NCBI GenBank assembly: GCA_025266875.1
Contig: JALLLT010000019.1
Coordinates: 558,001-622,000 of the forward strand
Source: Fennellomyces sp. T-0311
Taxonomy: Eukaryota > Mucoromycota > Mucoromycetes > Mucorales > Lichtheimiaceae
Direction: 5' to 3'
DNA length: 64,000 nucleotides
How positions within the stretch are numbered: the first letter of the stretch is position 1; each line of letters starts with the position of its first letter. Below the pieces are notes generated by a model. The model was not told the origin of the DNA. It was given only the letters and a program-made list of their open reading frames with translations, and did no database searches. This document shows, piece after piece, positions 11,381 to 22,100 of this stretch. Both the position numbers and the translations under genes were made by a program.

Positions 11381-13229
11381 CGTGTGTATATGCTGGGACC
11401 ACATCAACAACTCTGCCTTACTGTATCACAGGAATATCCTTAGGCCACAACGTCTCAGACATGTCCCTACGACCCATCAAGGATGTGGAACAAGGTACGA
11501 CCAGGGGTGCGGATTCAACAAAAAGCTCCTCCGGCCCATTAGGCTTCTTCACAGCAACTGTTCAGGCGAGTGTTCGCTGGAACCATGCAGAAAGAGGTGC
11601 CACCTCAGGCGAGCCGAGAGGCCCTCTCCCTCAGACAAACGAACAAAAAAAGGAAGAATTAGAACAACCCGTGAGAAACGCTCGAGTGCTTTTACCTGAT
11701 TGTCGCAATGGAAGCACGGCCTTGGAAGCTGGAACGTCTTCCATGTCTGGCTCGCCATGCACTTCAAGCTTTCGGGGGGCTCGCTGGGCCACCACTTCAG
11801 CCAGTCCGAAGACCACTTCCATGATGACCAGGAACGGGAGGGACCGGTTTGCAAGCCCACATATATGACCGCGCTCTCACACGGCATGCCGCAAGCAGGG
11901 ACGTGGTGTGCACTGTCCATGACTACTCGCCGGGCCGAATTTTCGTTGTGGAAGCAGAGCCGCTGGTTGAACAGACGGACATGGTAGAACGGTTGAAGCA
12001 ACCAAGGCAAACGCTGAAGAAGTTGACAGGGCCAGGCTGCCTCAGGTCACAACGTTACAGCAAATCCTAGCCATTTGCCTGTTGAGAGAGCAAAGCGGAA
12101 GAGGTACGACCAGGGGTCCACAACTGAGCCTATATTGTTCAACTGGCGATCCGAAGATCACTCTGAGAAAGCAAAGCACGGCCCTCCGTGTGTGCGCCAT
12201 TAGGCTCACCTCGTGTCAACTTCGCAGCGCTGTCCCCGAAAGAGCTCTATGTTAGTAGTTATACCTGACACCATTGGGGGTTGGGGGGACACACTCCTGC
12301 GCAAAGAAATGGAGTGAGCGATTGGAAACAACTACGAAGTGCTGAATTACTTACGGAATGGCCACAACAAGCGGCGCCAACACCTCGAACAATGTGCCTG
12401 GTGACAATGCTCGCGCGACAATAAAGCACCTTTCCAAACAAAAAGCGGACGATCAGCAAGCGGCGGCAGAGAGAAGGCACGATTACTTACCTGGTCGACA
12501 AAATGAAGGCGCTGGAAACAAGAGTTGACACGACTGCAGCAGGCGCGCGCAGGATTATGAAATTCAGCCGGGGCTTCAAAGCTCCTACAGTGCCGTATCA
12601 TCGTCTGGCAAGTCCTTGAAGCTGATTGATGGATGGATATAAGAACGATGTTGATTGGGCTTCTTTGGTGAACAACTACCTGGCATTGTGTTTGAAACGG
12701 AGAGACGACGGCATCCTTGGACGGTCATGAACCGGGAGGAAAACAGGCAGAGCAAACACAGCTTGATAGATCATAATGCTGCGCCAGGCCACAACGTTCT
12801 CAGACACATCCATCAGTCCAAGACAGTGGATGAGGTATGACCCACCCGCAGCGACCTTTCAGCGTGTTACTCTGCCATGACGGGCAAGAAGACTATGAAA
12901 AGAAATAGCTTAGAAAGACCCGAAGAAACCCGCTGGTGACTTTTACCTGACTGATGCAGTGGAAGAGATGGATGCTATGATGCTGTCCCTCCAGTGGCCA
13001 ACCTCCGGCGGCTAAAGTTCACGCTTCTCAGCGGCCATGCTAGGATACCATGTCTGCCAGTCCGAAGACCAGCTCCATGGCAGCCGTCAGGGAGGGAACC
13101 GATCGAATGTCGAAGCAAACATACATGGATGTCACCTTATGGGACCACACAACCAGCCGGAAGCGCTTCGTAGGTACGGTGCCTACCATGCTAGGCTCGG
13201 AAAACCGTACTAGCCAAGGACAAGACTCT
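11381..13229 (-). repeat. Two diverged copies of an exon-like repeat unit
   Basis: Read on the minus strand, two blocks share order and sequence: 11.4-12.0 kb and 12.65-13.2 kb. Each has a segment translating as RS(L/V)P...ME(V/L)VFGLA(E/D), then a CAATCAG or CAGTCAG followed by a GTAAAAG donor (near 11695 and 12955), a GTTTCTC/TTCGGGT-like intron start, and a segment containing CTGAGA(A)CGTTGTGGCC. Further minus-strand donors (GTAAGT) occur near 12350 and 12490. Frames are broken in both copies. I read this as the decayed distal exons of the same element that begins at 13230-13870. The gene product is not recognised. Confidence 0.35.
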
Positions 13230-13870
13230 TCTCATGGACTCAAGTTCATCATGGAAAGATGCATCACTAGCGGGTCGGATGTCCAGCGGGTCGCAATGCA
13301 AGCACGTGTTACTGTGACAAGCCCGTGAGATCCACCAAAGAGTGGGAGAACTGCAAAGACCAGGAATGAATGGACCTTGACAGGAACAAAAATGAGCGAT
13401 CGCTTGCAGTAAACGGCGCAGACTTGACTTACCAAAAAGAAACACAGAGATCACGGTCAAACCAGGAAGACCAAAATGAGGGAAACCAGAATCAAAGGAA
13501 GCCTGACAAAAAACAAACAAAGGATCGATTAGAGAAAACTGTGCATGTTTGACTTACGTGCAATGGACCAACTGTAGAGTTCGCGAGAAAGATTGACTCG
13601 CGCAAAACAGTGGCTTTTGGTTATTTATGCCTGCCTTCGACTTTGAAATGCCGCCCTTCCATTGGTTGAGCTTTCCAACACTGCAAGGAACGAGCGAAGG
13701 AAGGCCAAGACGTGTAAAGTGCCTGGGAGGAGTCCTCGTACGACTTGGGCGGTTCTACTCTTTATCGTCATGCCGACCGAAGTCCGTCCAACGACGCACA
13801 GACATCCTGTTTCAGACAAGATCACGTCGCCGCTTCAAGTGACTTTCGGTGTTTGTGTAGTCCGGATGGC
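13230..13870. repeat. Spliced-looking repeat element, copy 2
   Basis: This is the inverted-orientation paralogue of 6424-7620. Plus-strand frame MPTEVRPTTHRHPVSD starts near 13769. On the minus strand, splice-like donors GTAAGTCAA (near 13555) and GTAAGTCAAG (near 13430) follow in the same order as in copy 1, with acceptors TGTCAG and GTCAAG. Short stretches such as GGGCGG(C/T)ATTTCAAAGT are shared. The hairpin array of copy 1 is absent here, although a GTAGG...CCTAC palindrome is present at 13170-13186. Confidence 0.4.
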
Positions 13871-14434
13871 AGATGAAAATCAAGCAACAGCTACGTCGTA
13901 ACTTTGTGGCTGGATGGAACCTGAAACTGTGATGCTTTTTTGTCGTAGCCACCATTCAAGCTGGTAGATGTGGCTCTCAACTTTCTCTCGATTAATAACA
14001 AGCTCTTGTGTAGAGACCAAGAAACCGCACGAAACTTAGTTGCGACCTAAGCATTCCCGCTCAGAGTTGATGGGAACGATAATAAGAGCTAATCGAACCT
14101 GAGCCAAGAGAAAGATAGAAATTTCGCATACTATTAACGCATACTGTGTATACCAACAAGCATATTATCAAGGTATATGGCAGGTGCTTTTGGTTGATAC
14201 AGACTTTATTGAGTTCGCGGTTCGAGAAGGAAAGGCATACGATTTGATCCTACCCTTCTCACTGTCTGGAACCGCAAAAGGTACATCGATTAAATAACAG
14301 CAGGCTTATTTTGTAGGTGTGTTGAACACATATATATGTATGCCGTGCTTTCACATCAATGAATGTAACGGTATTCCCAAAACTTTTGCTCAATGGTATA
14401 CAGAAATAGTGTAATAACAAAGAACTAAAGTGTA
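13871..14434. other. No gene recognised
   Basis: I see no coding, RNA or mobile-element signal in this stretch. It ends at the target duplication of the LINE that follows. Confidence 0.4.
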
Positions 14435-14447
14435 CTCCAATGATGTA

Positions 14448-15396
14448 CAGGATGAAATAAAAGTCTTTATTCACGACGTAAATGAACGCGCGCTGATCAC
14501 AGCTTTCCGCTCTCATCTGATCCGGTTGAATAAGGAAATGAAAACCCTATGCGGCATTAGGGGAAAAGAAGTAGTCATGAGAAAGGGAACAATGTAAGAA
14601 AACAGTAAAAAGGAAAAATGATAAAGTAGAATGGAATACAAAGTAGAAGTCGGGTGGAAGGGGGACTAATCCGTAACTATATACTTGTTGGGGATGAAAA
14701 GGGTTGTTTTTTATATATGAAGTAATGGGCGATGTGGGTTGCAATGACACAGGGGCCGGTGGCTCCATCCATTCGAGAAGGTGTCGTCCATGCTAGTCGG
14801 GTGGCACATATCCTTGTCGGCGATCTGGGTTGCAATGCTTATTTAGGGTTTCCAGGATGGCACATAGCTGCGGCCATTTGGATTTCCAGTAGTTTCGAGC
14901 AGCTTGTGATCTAGGCGGCTTGTTCGGCAAGCGGTTGAGAAGGTATGAGATGGGATCGTCGATATCGTGCGGCAGGTTGAGTGTGCTGTGGATTGAGAAA
15001 CATGCGATCAGATGTTGACGGTTCATACCAGAGAGGTGATGGCAACGTGAGCATGGTGTGGGTTTACCGCTCGGGAGCCAGCCAAGACGATAGCGAATGC
15101 ACCTCATGGGTTCAGCGGGGGACACGGGTAGCCATAGGATTGGAGCGATTCCAAGTTTTTTACGGCAGGCGTTGAGCAGTTTACTACCCCTTCTGCTGCA
15201 TCGGAGCTCGTGTTGGTCTTGTAGATAGGTTTGGATTGCTGCCTTTAGTTCTTTGTCCGCAGTTTCTGATCGTGGTCGAGCCAGTGTGGTCCATATGCGA
15301 TTTGATGATTTCAGTGTTGTCCAGCTATGCTTTCCTCTTCGTGTCAGTTTGGGGAGCATAACATGCAGTAAGGTATCTGGTAAGAGGTTATGAGCG
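14448..15396 (-). mobile_element. 5'-truncated LINE with 13-bp target duplication
   Basis: The 13-bp sequence CTCCAATGATGTA flanks the element at 14435-14447 and 15397-15409. The minus-strand frame, ending at 14793, encodes a LINE C-terminal region: MRCIRYRLGWLPSGKPTPCS followed by CSRCHH, RQHLIACF and then DDPISYLLNRLPNKP with KSKWPQLCAILETLNK. This parallels the copy at 5452-6192 (HWVPSYP..., ...ILNTLP, ...KKAWPALLHVL), so the two are related families. The 3' UTR ends AATAAAGACTTTTATTTCATCC immediately before the duplication, without a long poly(A) tail. Confidence 0.85.
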
Positions 15397-15409
15397 CTCC
15401 AATGATGTA

Positions 15410-15509
15410 CAGTGGAACCCCGCTCTTTGCACACCCGCTTTTTGCACATCTTCGCTTGTTGCACATAATTTGAGGTGAACCCGCATGTACAAAAAGCGGG
15501 GTTCCACTG
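15410..15509. mobile_element. 100-bp pogo/Tc1-mariner-type MITE
   Basis: The termini are inverted repeats, CAGTGGAACCCCGCTCTTTG at the left and CAAAAAGCGGGGTTCCACTG at the right with one mismatch. TA dinucleotides at 15408-15409 and 15510-15511 form the target duplication. Only 100 bp long and without coding capacity, it is a non-autonomous element. The terminal sequence is like those I know from pogo/Tigger-type elements. Confidence 0.85.
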
Positions 15510-15520
15510 TAATGTAACAG

Positions 15521-15549
15521 CGTCAATAAAGACTTTTTATTTCATCCTG
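15521..15549 (+). mobile_element. 29-bp LINE 3'-end stub with target duplication
   Basis: CGTCAATAAAGAC... ending TTTCATCCTG is the 3' end of the LINE at 14448-15396, here in plus orientation. It is flanked by TAATGTAACAG at 15510-15520 and 15550-15560. It is an extremely truncated insertion carrying only the terminal 29 bp. Confidence 0.7.
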
Positions 15550-15560
15550 TAATGTAACAG

Positions 15561-17125
15561 GTTGAAGTATTATGGAAGTACCTGATACTTGTGGACTCAC
15601 AGTACCACTTTTGCGGACGACTCATACCAGTTTTTAGGTAGGTAAGCGAAAAGACGTGTTTATTTCTATCTTTTCCGGGCAGCACGGTATACTGCGCGCG
15701 ATTCAAGTAGGCATCTCAACCCTCCTCATTGCCATTGCTTTGCTCATTTGTGAGTGTTTGGGTACGACTGATTGAAGACAGTGGGATATACGTGTCAATG
15801 CCGTGTAACGCAATCCTTTGACCTGCGTTATACCAAACAGTGAGGTCAAGCACCTATCTGAACTTATATTCTTTCTGCAAAACCATGCAGAAGCCTAATG
15901 AAAAAGCAGAAGCAAACTAAGAAAATACCGTGTACAGAATTTTCGGGTGGCCGAATATAGATCAAGACGAGCGGTCAAAGCCCAGTATATCCTGCTGATG
16001 CTGTTTCATGCTGTGATACGCCAATGCATTGCGCAGCCTGATGGATGACAATGGAGGTTATCGGTACATGAGTAAAGATAGAGAACGATCAGTGGCTGAT
16101 GATATACAAGGCTATTATACGTGCACAGACAGCATGTTTATTCCACTGTTACGCATTTTTTCGGAATCACAAAAGGGGAGAGCTTGGCATGTGTAATCCT
16201 TGCATGTACACACATATATAAAACATAAAGAGTACTTTCTGTTGTCAAGCTGCTTCACATCGGGGCTTTAAGGTTGAGGTAGCGCATTCAAGCTATACTA
16301 GTCGCGGTTGATACGTTACGGATTAGATGCAAATGGATCACGATATGCAAGTACGAAACGTTGGATGGGTGCCTTGTTCGAATAATAGCCGTATTTGACG
16401 CTGATTCCCTTTCTTACTTGCATGTGGTTACGACAGCGAAAAATAAGTTATATCGGTAGATGGACTCAATACAGTCTACATTGGTACATATCCAAAAAAG
16501 AATCGACTGCAACCACGTTTTCTGAATCAACCGGTATTTTACGTGACTTGGCCCATCAAAAAAGATAGTTGAAACAAGGGTGATAATTATATAGAGTCAA
16601 ATCCCAACACGTTCCTGCATAAATGGTGAATTAAGACGGAAAATGAAGTTTGATCCTTCATCTGGGTCAGTTATAGCTATTCAGAGGAACACATGGATGA
16701 TAAACACATTATATGAATAGTTAACCTTATATACATGTGATATTCGGCATGCCCGCTCGGTCACATCTATTCGGACCACTACCTCTGACTGGTGCCCGTA
16801 AAATCCGGTCGTAAACGGTCAGTCCGTTCCAAATGAAACACATCTTCCAGTCAAACCAGCGATTCAACAGTTTTACAACGGCTTGGCACAGTCCCGATTG
16901 CAGCAATCTTTCTTTTGAGAAATCCATTCATCGTATGCAATTGGCCTGTTGTCCAGCATAACCTTTTTTGGAAAGACATGCGTAAAATTGAATACTGTTA
17001 TGTTGGTACCAAAACTTGTAATGTGGTTTAAAGGTCACCTTGAGAGATGTATCGCTTGTCTATAGAATCCTGAGAACACGTATTTTTCGAATAAAATGCG
17101 ATGCATGGAACAAGTATAGCTTACT
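15561..17125. other. No gene recognised
   Basis: Mostly AT-rich sequence. A minus-strand frame at 16727-16927 (66 codons, including LLNRWFDWKMCFIWNG) is the longest. It has no motif I recognise and no splice context. Confidence 0.4.
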
Positions 17126-17137
17126 TTATAATAATCA

Positions 17138-17314
17138 CTTCCTCCTACGCCAACCTGCCTTTTTTTACACCTAGCCTAGAGGGTTTTCTTTCAGGCATGG
17201 TGCCTCTATTTCATCTTTCAGTGTATTATCATAATTCTCCGCACCGCAAGGAAGAGATCATATGCCTATAGGAGCAGATATAGCAACTTCCAAATAAATA
17301 TATAACTTTTGAAC
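17138..17314 (+). mobile_element. LINE 3'-UTR fragment with 12-bp target duplication
   Basis: TTATAATAATCA occurs at 17126-17137 and again at 17315-17326. The 177 bp between them match the 3' UTR at about 6245-6420 (GGCATGGTGCC..., CCGCAAGGAAG..., CCTAT(A/T)GGAGCAG..., CTTCCAAATAAA...). The coding part is entirely missing. Confidence 0.75.
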
Positions 17315-17763
17315 TTATAATAATCATCTTCCAAGCTTATTACTGGATATAAAGCTTATCACAGGAAGTGCAAAAACTGGACACTTGACTACGGAATAAC
17401 AATAGAGAGAAAAATGAATACTGCAGCGATATGTATTGACAGCGTAAAGCATTGTGGGAAAAAATACCGTTGTACGAGATCCAGTCAAGCGGAAATAGGT
17501 TCCATATACAGATCACCGCTCAGGAAAGGTTTGAAGCGGAATGGCATGTAATGATCTCGTTTGCCATTTGCACTTGCAATGCAATGTGTAATCGCGCAAA
17601 CTTTAGCTTTGACAGTGAGTAAATATTTTTTGGCTGTTCAAATCCCAGCATATTCCAGTTGCTTTCGCTATAAAATAGCCTGAGCCGTCAAACGTTGATT
17701 CAGAGACTCAGGGGATAGGAAGGGCCTGTGCGAAATTATTGTATTTCCAAGACAGCCATTGTC

Positions 17764-18072
17764 ATGCATACATATTGTTCCATACCCGAGCTGCGATTCG
17801 CGTGTGCACCACTTCTTCCAGCGCTCACTTTATTCTTTGGTCTGCTTGCTGTTGCTTCGGCGGTAACTAGAAATTGTAAGACCGAAAAATTAAATGATCT
17901 GGGCCTCTTCGTCTTTTTCATGTTTTCTTTTTCTATTTTACTGCTGAACATGTTCACTTTCGCGTGCATTATTGCTGCTGCCCTTGCCTTTGTGCTTTTC
18001 TTTGCCACCCACGGCTCTCCCTCCTTCTCCAACTCTTTCCCCATGCTGACCACTCCGCCGAAAGGTAAATGA
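17764..18072 (+). CDS. Possible small hydrophobic protein
   Basis: An open frame from the ATG at 17764 encodes about 102 residues with two strongly hydrophobic segments (ALTLFFGLLAVASAV and FMFSFSILLLNMFTFACII), so a membrane protein is possible. There is no family match I recognise, no clear promoter, and the following acidic frames are broken, so this may be part of a decayed locus. Confidence 0.2.
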   Translation: MHTYCSIPELRFACAPLLPALTLFFGLLAVASAVTRNCKTEKLNDLGLFVFFMFSFSILLLNMFTFACIIAAALAFVLFFATHGSPSFSNSFPMLTTPPKGK

Positions 18073-18177
18073 AAAAGGCGGCTGAATCGGTGAAGAAGAA
18101 AGCATGAGTAGTAAACCTCGTGTCGTGCAAGTATAATAGGCGCTGCACCACCTATTTTCGGTCATTCTGACTACGGT

Positions 18178-19195
18178 ATGAACAGCAATATTGGATCCGA
18201 GAGCATTCTCTCCGACTTTGACGTTCCACGTGTGTTTGACGATGGCGGTGCTTGCAGTGGTGCGTTTGATGAAGAAGTTTACGGCGGCGTTTTTGGTGAA
18301 GAGATGTACGACGAAGGCGATAACGGTGAAGAAGAAGACGCTGAATATGATTATGAGGAGTACGGTGAAGTTGAGAAGAAGAAGGGGAGGAGGAGGAGGA
18401 GGAGGAATATGGTGACATACATTGGGAGAAGTTTGTCTGTTTCGGAGAAGAGGAGGAAGACGAAGACGACAAAGAAATGAAGGAAGAAAGTTCTGATGAA
18501 GGAGAAGGAGAAGAAGATGGCGACGACGAGCTGATAATTGCTTTGAGCGACAATGGAGAATTCCTGAGTGTGTACGCCGAGGCGGACGAAGAAGATGTCG
18601 ATGACGAAGTTGAAGACACTGGTAATGTTGAGGAGGTGAAGAATACCGAAAACGATGACGAGAAGCACGAAGTGCAGAAGAACATTGGTGATGGAGGGGA
18701 CGAAAAGTGTAAGGAGAAGACAAAGTAGAATGGAGGCGATGATGTACGTAGACGACGAAGGAGAAGCAGATACAGAAACCGAGGATAGCGACGAAGAAGA
18801 CAATGGAGATGATGATGATGTAGGTGAAGTGGATGGAGTTCCCGATGATTGCGGTGGAATCCTACGACGATGAGCAAGAATGCGAGGTGTTTGACGGAGA
18901 GCTGGTTTACGAAGAAGCAGTTTATGAAAAAGAAGTGGGATTCTCTGAACCCGATGACGTTCCGATGTACAAAGACCAGGGCAGCGGCTAGGAGTATGAC
19001 TATCCTGATGCGGTGGATGAAGGTGTTCATGAGAAGCAAGCTGACGATAACGAACTGGCATTCCTTATTGAAGGAATGTCTATGCTTTGTGTTACGGACG
19101 AAAACATTGCAGTATCACTTGCCCGAGCAATGCTGACAGGATGTTGTTACGCCGCCTGCCCCACCTCTCAAAGTTGGATCTCCCACTCTTGCTGA
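18178..19195 (+). pseudogene. Broken gene for a very acidic low-complexity protein
   Basis: The plus strand encodes Asp/Glu-rich sequence almost throughout, but the acidic frame switches three times: 18178 to about 18385, then to 18728, then 18655-18873, then from about 18850 onward. The last frame also has an in-frame TAG at 18989-18991. The final part (NELAFLIEGMSMLCVTDENI, then AVSLARAMLTGCC) is less biased and looks like a folded C-terminal region. I do not recognise the family. The long Ser/Leu-rich minus-strand frames over the same DNA are the antisense of GAA/GAC-rich codons. Confidence 0.4.
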
Positions 19196-22100
19196 GAGTG
19201 TAGAGCTAAACGCCATGTTTTTTTATTCACCTCATCTTTTCCCTTACTCTCTTCGACGACGAGAAAAAACCCCTTTATCAGTGCCTCCCCCTCGTCTTTA
19301 TCTTTCCTCCCATACCCATTTTTTATCCTCTTTTTCATACCCATTTGTATACCTCGCATTCTGTATGCTTTCTCATTTCATACTGCATACTCGCATCGGT
19401 ATCATCATCCAGCATCGCCATACCCTCACTTGTACATACTCTCGGCATTCAGCATCATATCCTCATGTGTACATACTTTCAGCATTCCTTACCTCATGCA
19501 TATATTTTTGGACACCCATTTTTGACAACAGCATATTATTTACCACCGTGGGATGGTAAGGTTATGTATAGCCATACAAATACTTTCTGATCAATATACT
19601 CCTTGTTCTAAGTCACTTGGTGACAAACCAACGGCAAAGAAAAAGGGAATTCTGCCACGTGCTGTACCCAATGTCATCAAACTGAGGGTGCTTCAAAGAC
19701 AGAAAATAGCGGTTTTCCTACCCACGATAACTCATGGCAAGTCCTGAACAAGGCTCTGCTATGGTCATGCCATGGGATCAAGGTCTTCCTAGTACGGTCG
19801 ACGCTCCTTGTGATCGGTTGCGGCGGTGCAATGGCCGTGATCCATCATCCATCACTTGCCAGCGCACCAATGCACCGGATCTGGGAGGACACCCACGACT
19901 CCAAAAGTGCTGCGGTACGAGGCTCTGAGCGGCGTAGTGGTGCTGGCAGATTGGTTTGCATATACTATTGTAACTGGGTAGACGCTGGAAAAATGATAGG
20001 GGATACCATCAAGCAGCCTCCAAAAAAGGGGCAAAAATAGCACCCTTCTCGCATGCCAAGAAAATATATCATTAGGTGGGCGCATCAGAACAAAGCACAT
20101 GGAGTACTGGCGTGGTTTATGTCAAATACGCTTGTCAAACTGTTGATTTGGCTCATGCACAATAAGCATCCGTTTCCAAGCTGGACCTTGTCATCGCTAC
20201 TGGCCAATTTGGCTTGACTCCAAACTCACCCAATCACTGCTGGCTCTCAGTCAACCAAAAGGCTCGACTTCAAACTTGGACCACCTGGCGAGATTCTCTT
20301 TCCTGAATGCATAACATCAAGAGCGATTTAAGCACAACGAATCTCGAAATTGGGTCAGGACGATAAGAGCCAACTCAAGATTCCATTGTAGCTACATGGC
20401 AAGAAGCAAAAGCATTCGCTGTTGCCGCCACGTACCGAGGGAACATAGTTTTTTGATTATGGTGTCCAGGTTACCGGTTGATTGCGCTATATCGAGCAAA
20501 TCAAAGGGGTCCCAGGGTGGAACACATCAGGGGTATCACGGGACAAGCAAACACATTCCATCCGTGGTCCATAACAACTCTCGGGCTTCGTTACACTCCA
20601 TCTTTTTCTGCAAAAGCAAGGCATATGCGATCGTTCCAGAAGGGTATCAAGGAGAAAGCACCATATTTTCAAGTATGCACAAACAGCTTCACTGTCGTAT
20701 AACCCACGCGCAGATTGTGCCAGTCCGCTAGTAGTACGCCGATCTATGTATCCCAAACCTTCTGTAAAAAGCTCAAATTAATAAGAAGAGGTCTTCAGGC
20801 ATGCAGCGGTCTCCATGGAGACATCCAAATGCCATTCAAAGTATCAGTCATGCTTTGATACATTGTTTAGTATGGCAACGACACAGAGGCAAAGTGAAAC
20901 TGGGCGCTTTGCTTGAGCCTGATTGTTCTGTCGCCTAGTCCAGAGCTCTTATTTTTCTTTGAGAGGGGGTAAGGGTGACCCGCGCTTGGTGCTACGTATA
21001 ACCTGTTCTAACGTCATTCTTGGCACAGGATACGCCGGTGTTTGCTGTTCGGGTACTCATGCTGGATATAAACTCGGCGTGCCAACGAACAATCATCGGA
21101 CCATCACCCCACTCGTCTCGGTCTATGTCCGTCAAAACGAACAAAGATTCATGTCATATGGTTTGGCAAGAGTAGCTGATATTTTGTTACCGGGGGCGAT
21201 CAAACAACGAGAACACCAGAGAAATCGCTTTAACCAGGGCTTCCAGTGTGTTCATTAAGGGCAAGCTTCAAATAGTTCACGGGATCTCGCTCGAAAACAT
21301 CATAAACCGAACGCCACGATTGTATCAAACGTATTTCTGGAAAAACCAGTCGACACACAAAAAGACGACTTGATTGGGCAGGGCTAGAACGGATACGGAT
21401 TGTACTTTATTAGGATAAAATCGCACCAATGTAAGCAGCAAGTGGCAAAAACAGCGCGTTGATCAAGTAGTAAGCGCGCAGAGCATGTGGGAAAAAAGCA
21501 ATGACTTCATTGAACCGAGACCCTGAGTGACCGTCACCAACAGGAACGGGTCACTTGAACAACAAGCCAATTAAAAGGCCTTCTTCAGAAAACCATTCAG
21601 GTTTTTTTTTCGTTCTCTTGTTTGATTGGGTTCATGGGCCACCAAGCCCCACTTGCGATCCCCCCGGAAGCAGCTCCTCCACTGCGCAGTTTCCAGTACT
21701 TATTCGGATTTCCATGCAATTAAGCAAAACCAGACAAAGAGCAAGGGGAGGCACGTCCCTTCAATCTGTTGATGCCATCATCTTACAGGAGACCCAGGTG
21801 GTTTGAAAGAAAGAAAAAAAAGCTGCCGATTCTGACCTCCTTTTATATCTTTTTGAAAGCGAGCAGTCCCCTTTTTTTCACATGCAGCACAGTCACCCAG
21901 GCTATGACGTTTTACAGCCTCAGCAACAGGCCATGACCCACAGCAAACGGTGTGCAAGAGGAATAAGACACTGTGTGGCCTGAGAGGTAGCTTTTTTTGT
22001 TGCTGGTCTTCGTTGCTGATCCACACTACTGCCATACCGACAAGTCCGCTTGACGATGTACAGTGCACAGACCTCCCTTTGTCCACGCCGGCTGAACTGA

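Noticed and set aside
18152..19061. Long Ser/Leu/His-rich frames on the minus strand, up to 295 codons
   Set aside because: They are the antisense of GAA/GAC/GAT-rich acidic coding DNA, have biased low-complexity translations, and lack any domain or splice context.
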